From Bacillota bacterium (GTDB lineage Bacteria; Bacillota; Clostridia; Oscillospirales; Acutalibacteraceae), in assembly GCA_022706685.1 (NCBI GenBank), contig JAKJCA010000015.1, forward strand, positions 1-48,542: DNA of 48,542 bases, given 5' to 3'. Under the pieces are notes generated by a model that had not been told where the DNA came from, did not search any database, and saw only the letters and a program-made list of their open reading frames with translations. Below are positions 48,250-48,542 of the stretch, piece after piece. Numbering within the stretch: position 1 is the stretch's first letter; the number at the start of each line of letters is the position of its first letter. The translations under genes were made by a program, and so were the position numbers.

Positions 48250-48542
48250 GACTCCCCGGCTTGCGTTGCGCCGGGCGGCGTCTGCCGACGCCCGCCTTTA
48301 TGCAGGATGTCGATTCTGATGATGCCCGTGACGATGGAGGTGATGTTGAGAATCTCCGTCACGACGCCCGCATAAGAACCGCTGAGGAGGTTAAACACAA
48401 ACCAGCAGACGCAGCCGGGTATCGAGAAGACCCGGATAATCACCGGGCGTTTCGACCAGGCGACGAACGAGGTAATGCAGACCGAAGCCATCGGCAGCAG
48501 CGAGGCGGGTCCCGTCCACGACAGCAGCGTCACGATGACCGC
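48246..48542 (-). CDS. YgjV-like inner membrane protein (5' truncated by window edge)
   Basis: The frame is open to the window edge, so the real start lies beyond base 48542. The visible 98 residues contain hydrophobic segments (TLLSWTGPASLLPMASVCIT, FSIPGCVCWFVFNLLSGSY) and the end TEILNITSIVTGIIRIDI, the usual form of the YgjV family of small membrane proteins. Function unknown. A GTG at 48533 is not taken as the start because coding-like sequence continues upstream of it. Confidence 0.75.
   Translation of the reverse strand, partial: AVIVTLLSWTGPASLLPMASVCITSFVAWSKRPVIIRVFSIPGCVCWFVFNLLSGSYAGVVTEILNITSIVTGIIRIDILHKGGRRQTPPGATQAGES

Noticed and set aside
1..48542. tRNA, rRNA or riboswitch genes
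   Set aside because: No gap showed a T-loop GGTTCGA-type core in a cloverleaf context or a known riboswitch core. Almost all gaps are under 300 bases and explained by promoters, terminators or IS remains.

Overview
The window reads as a piece of chromosome from a GC-rich anaerobic Gram-positive bacterium of the class Clostridia, most likely an Oscillospirales/Ruminococcaceae-type lineage. This is inferred from gene content: type I dockerins on secreted proteins, a DUF975 membrane protein, several GPH-type sugar symporters, BspA-like leucine-rich repeats, strong GGAGG-type ribosome binding sites, sigma-A-like promoters (TTGACA/TATAAT, 17 bp spacers) and short intergenic gaps. No rRNA, tRNA or CRISPR array was recognised.

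Layout. 1-792 is the 3' end of an ABC exporter gene. 892-1611 (minus) is a DUF2161 protein with a PD-(D/E)XK-type core. 1788-6626 is a tight plus-strand run: PcrA/UvrD helicase, a Cys-type sulfatase, a GNAT acetyltransferase and a maltose-O-acetyltransferase-like protein, followed by a secreted GH26 beta-mannanase-like enzyme. 7804-13492 (minus) holds two large secreted proteins, one with two DUF6273 domains and one with leucine-rich repeats and InlB B-repeats. Both end in nearly the same dockerin.

13741-25490 (plus) is a glycan-processing cluster: a signal-anchored TIM-barrel-like protein, a C45-type Ntn hydrolase, a GH101-like enzyme, another barrel-like protein, MutY, and a 899-residue secreted glycosidase-like protein. 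It is cut at 18100-20585 by an intact IS3-family element, relics of related elements, a relic of a second IS3 element and an AT-rich orphan membrane-protein gene. The parts on either side may once have been one operon (inference).

25609-32232 is an autoregulated MarR plus heterodimeric ABC exporter operon. Its first exporter subunit (1375 aa) is the most unusual object in the window. The loop between TM1 and TM2, normally short, is about 800 residues long and contains about eight tandem repeats of about 93 residues with a D-x-x-K-I-D signature. The second subunit is ordinary and carries the intact catalytic residues.

32299-35673 holds a GNAT enzyme, a PHP phosphoesterase, a flavodoxin-like protein and glycerol dehydrogenase GldA. 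35758-37683 (minus) has an alkaline-phosphatase-superfamily phosphodiesterase and a DUF975 protein. 37899-38855 is a stand-alone E2-type acyltransferase domain without a lipoyl domain. 38966-44006 (minus) is a carbohydrate operon in which a DUF5696/GH129-like enzyme lies between two GPH transporters. It is divergent from a secreted GH43 enzyme (44207-45247). A third GPH transporter, a tandem universal stress protein and a partial YgjV-like membrane protein close the window.

Taken together the window suggests a saprophytic or gut-type glycan degrader. Secreted and surface-anchored hydrolases release sugars, GPH symporters import them, and dockerin-bearing non-catalytic proteins probably dock on a scaffoldin encoded elsewhere. 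No cohesin was seen here.
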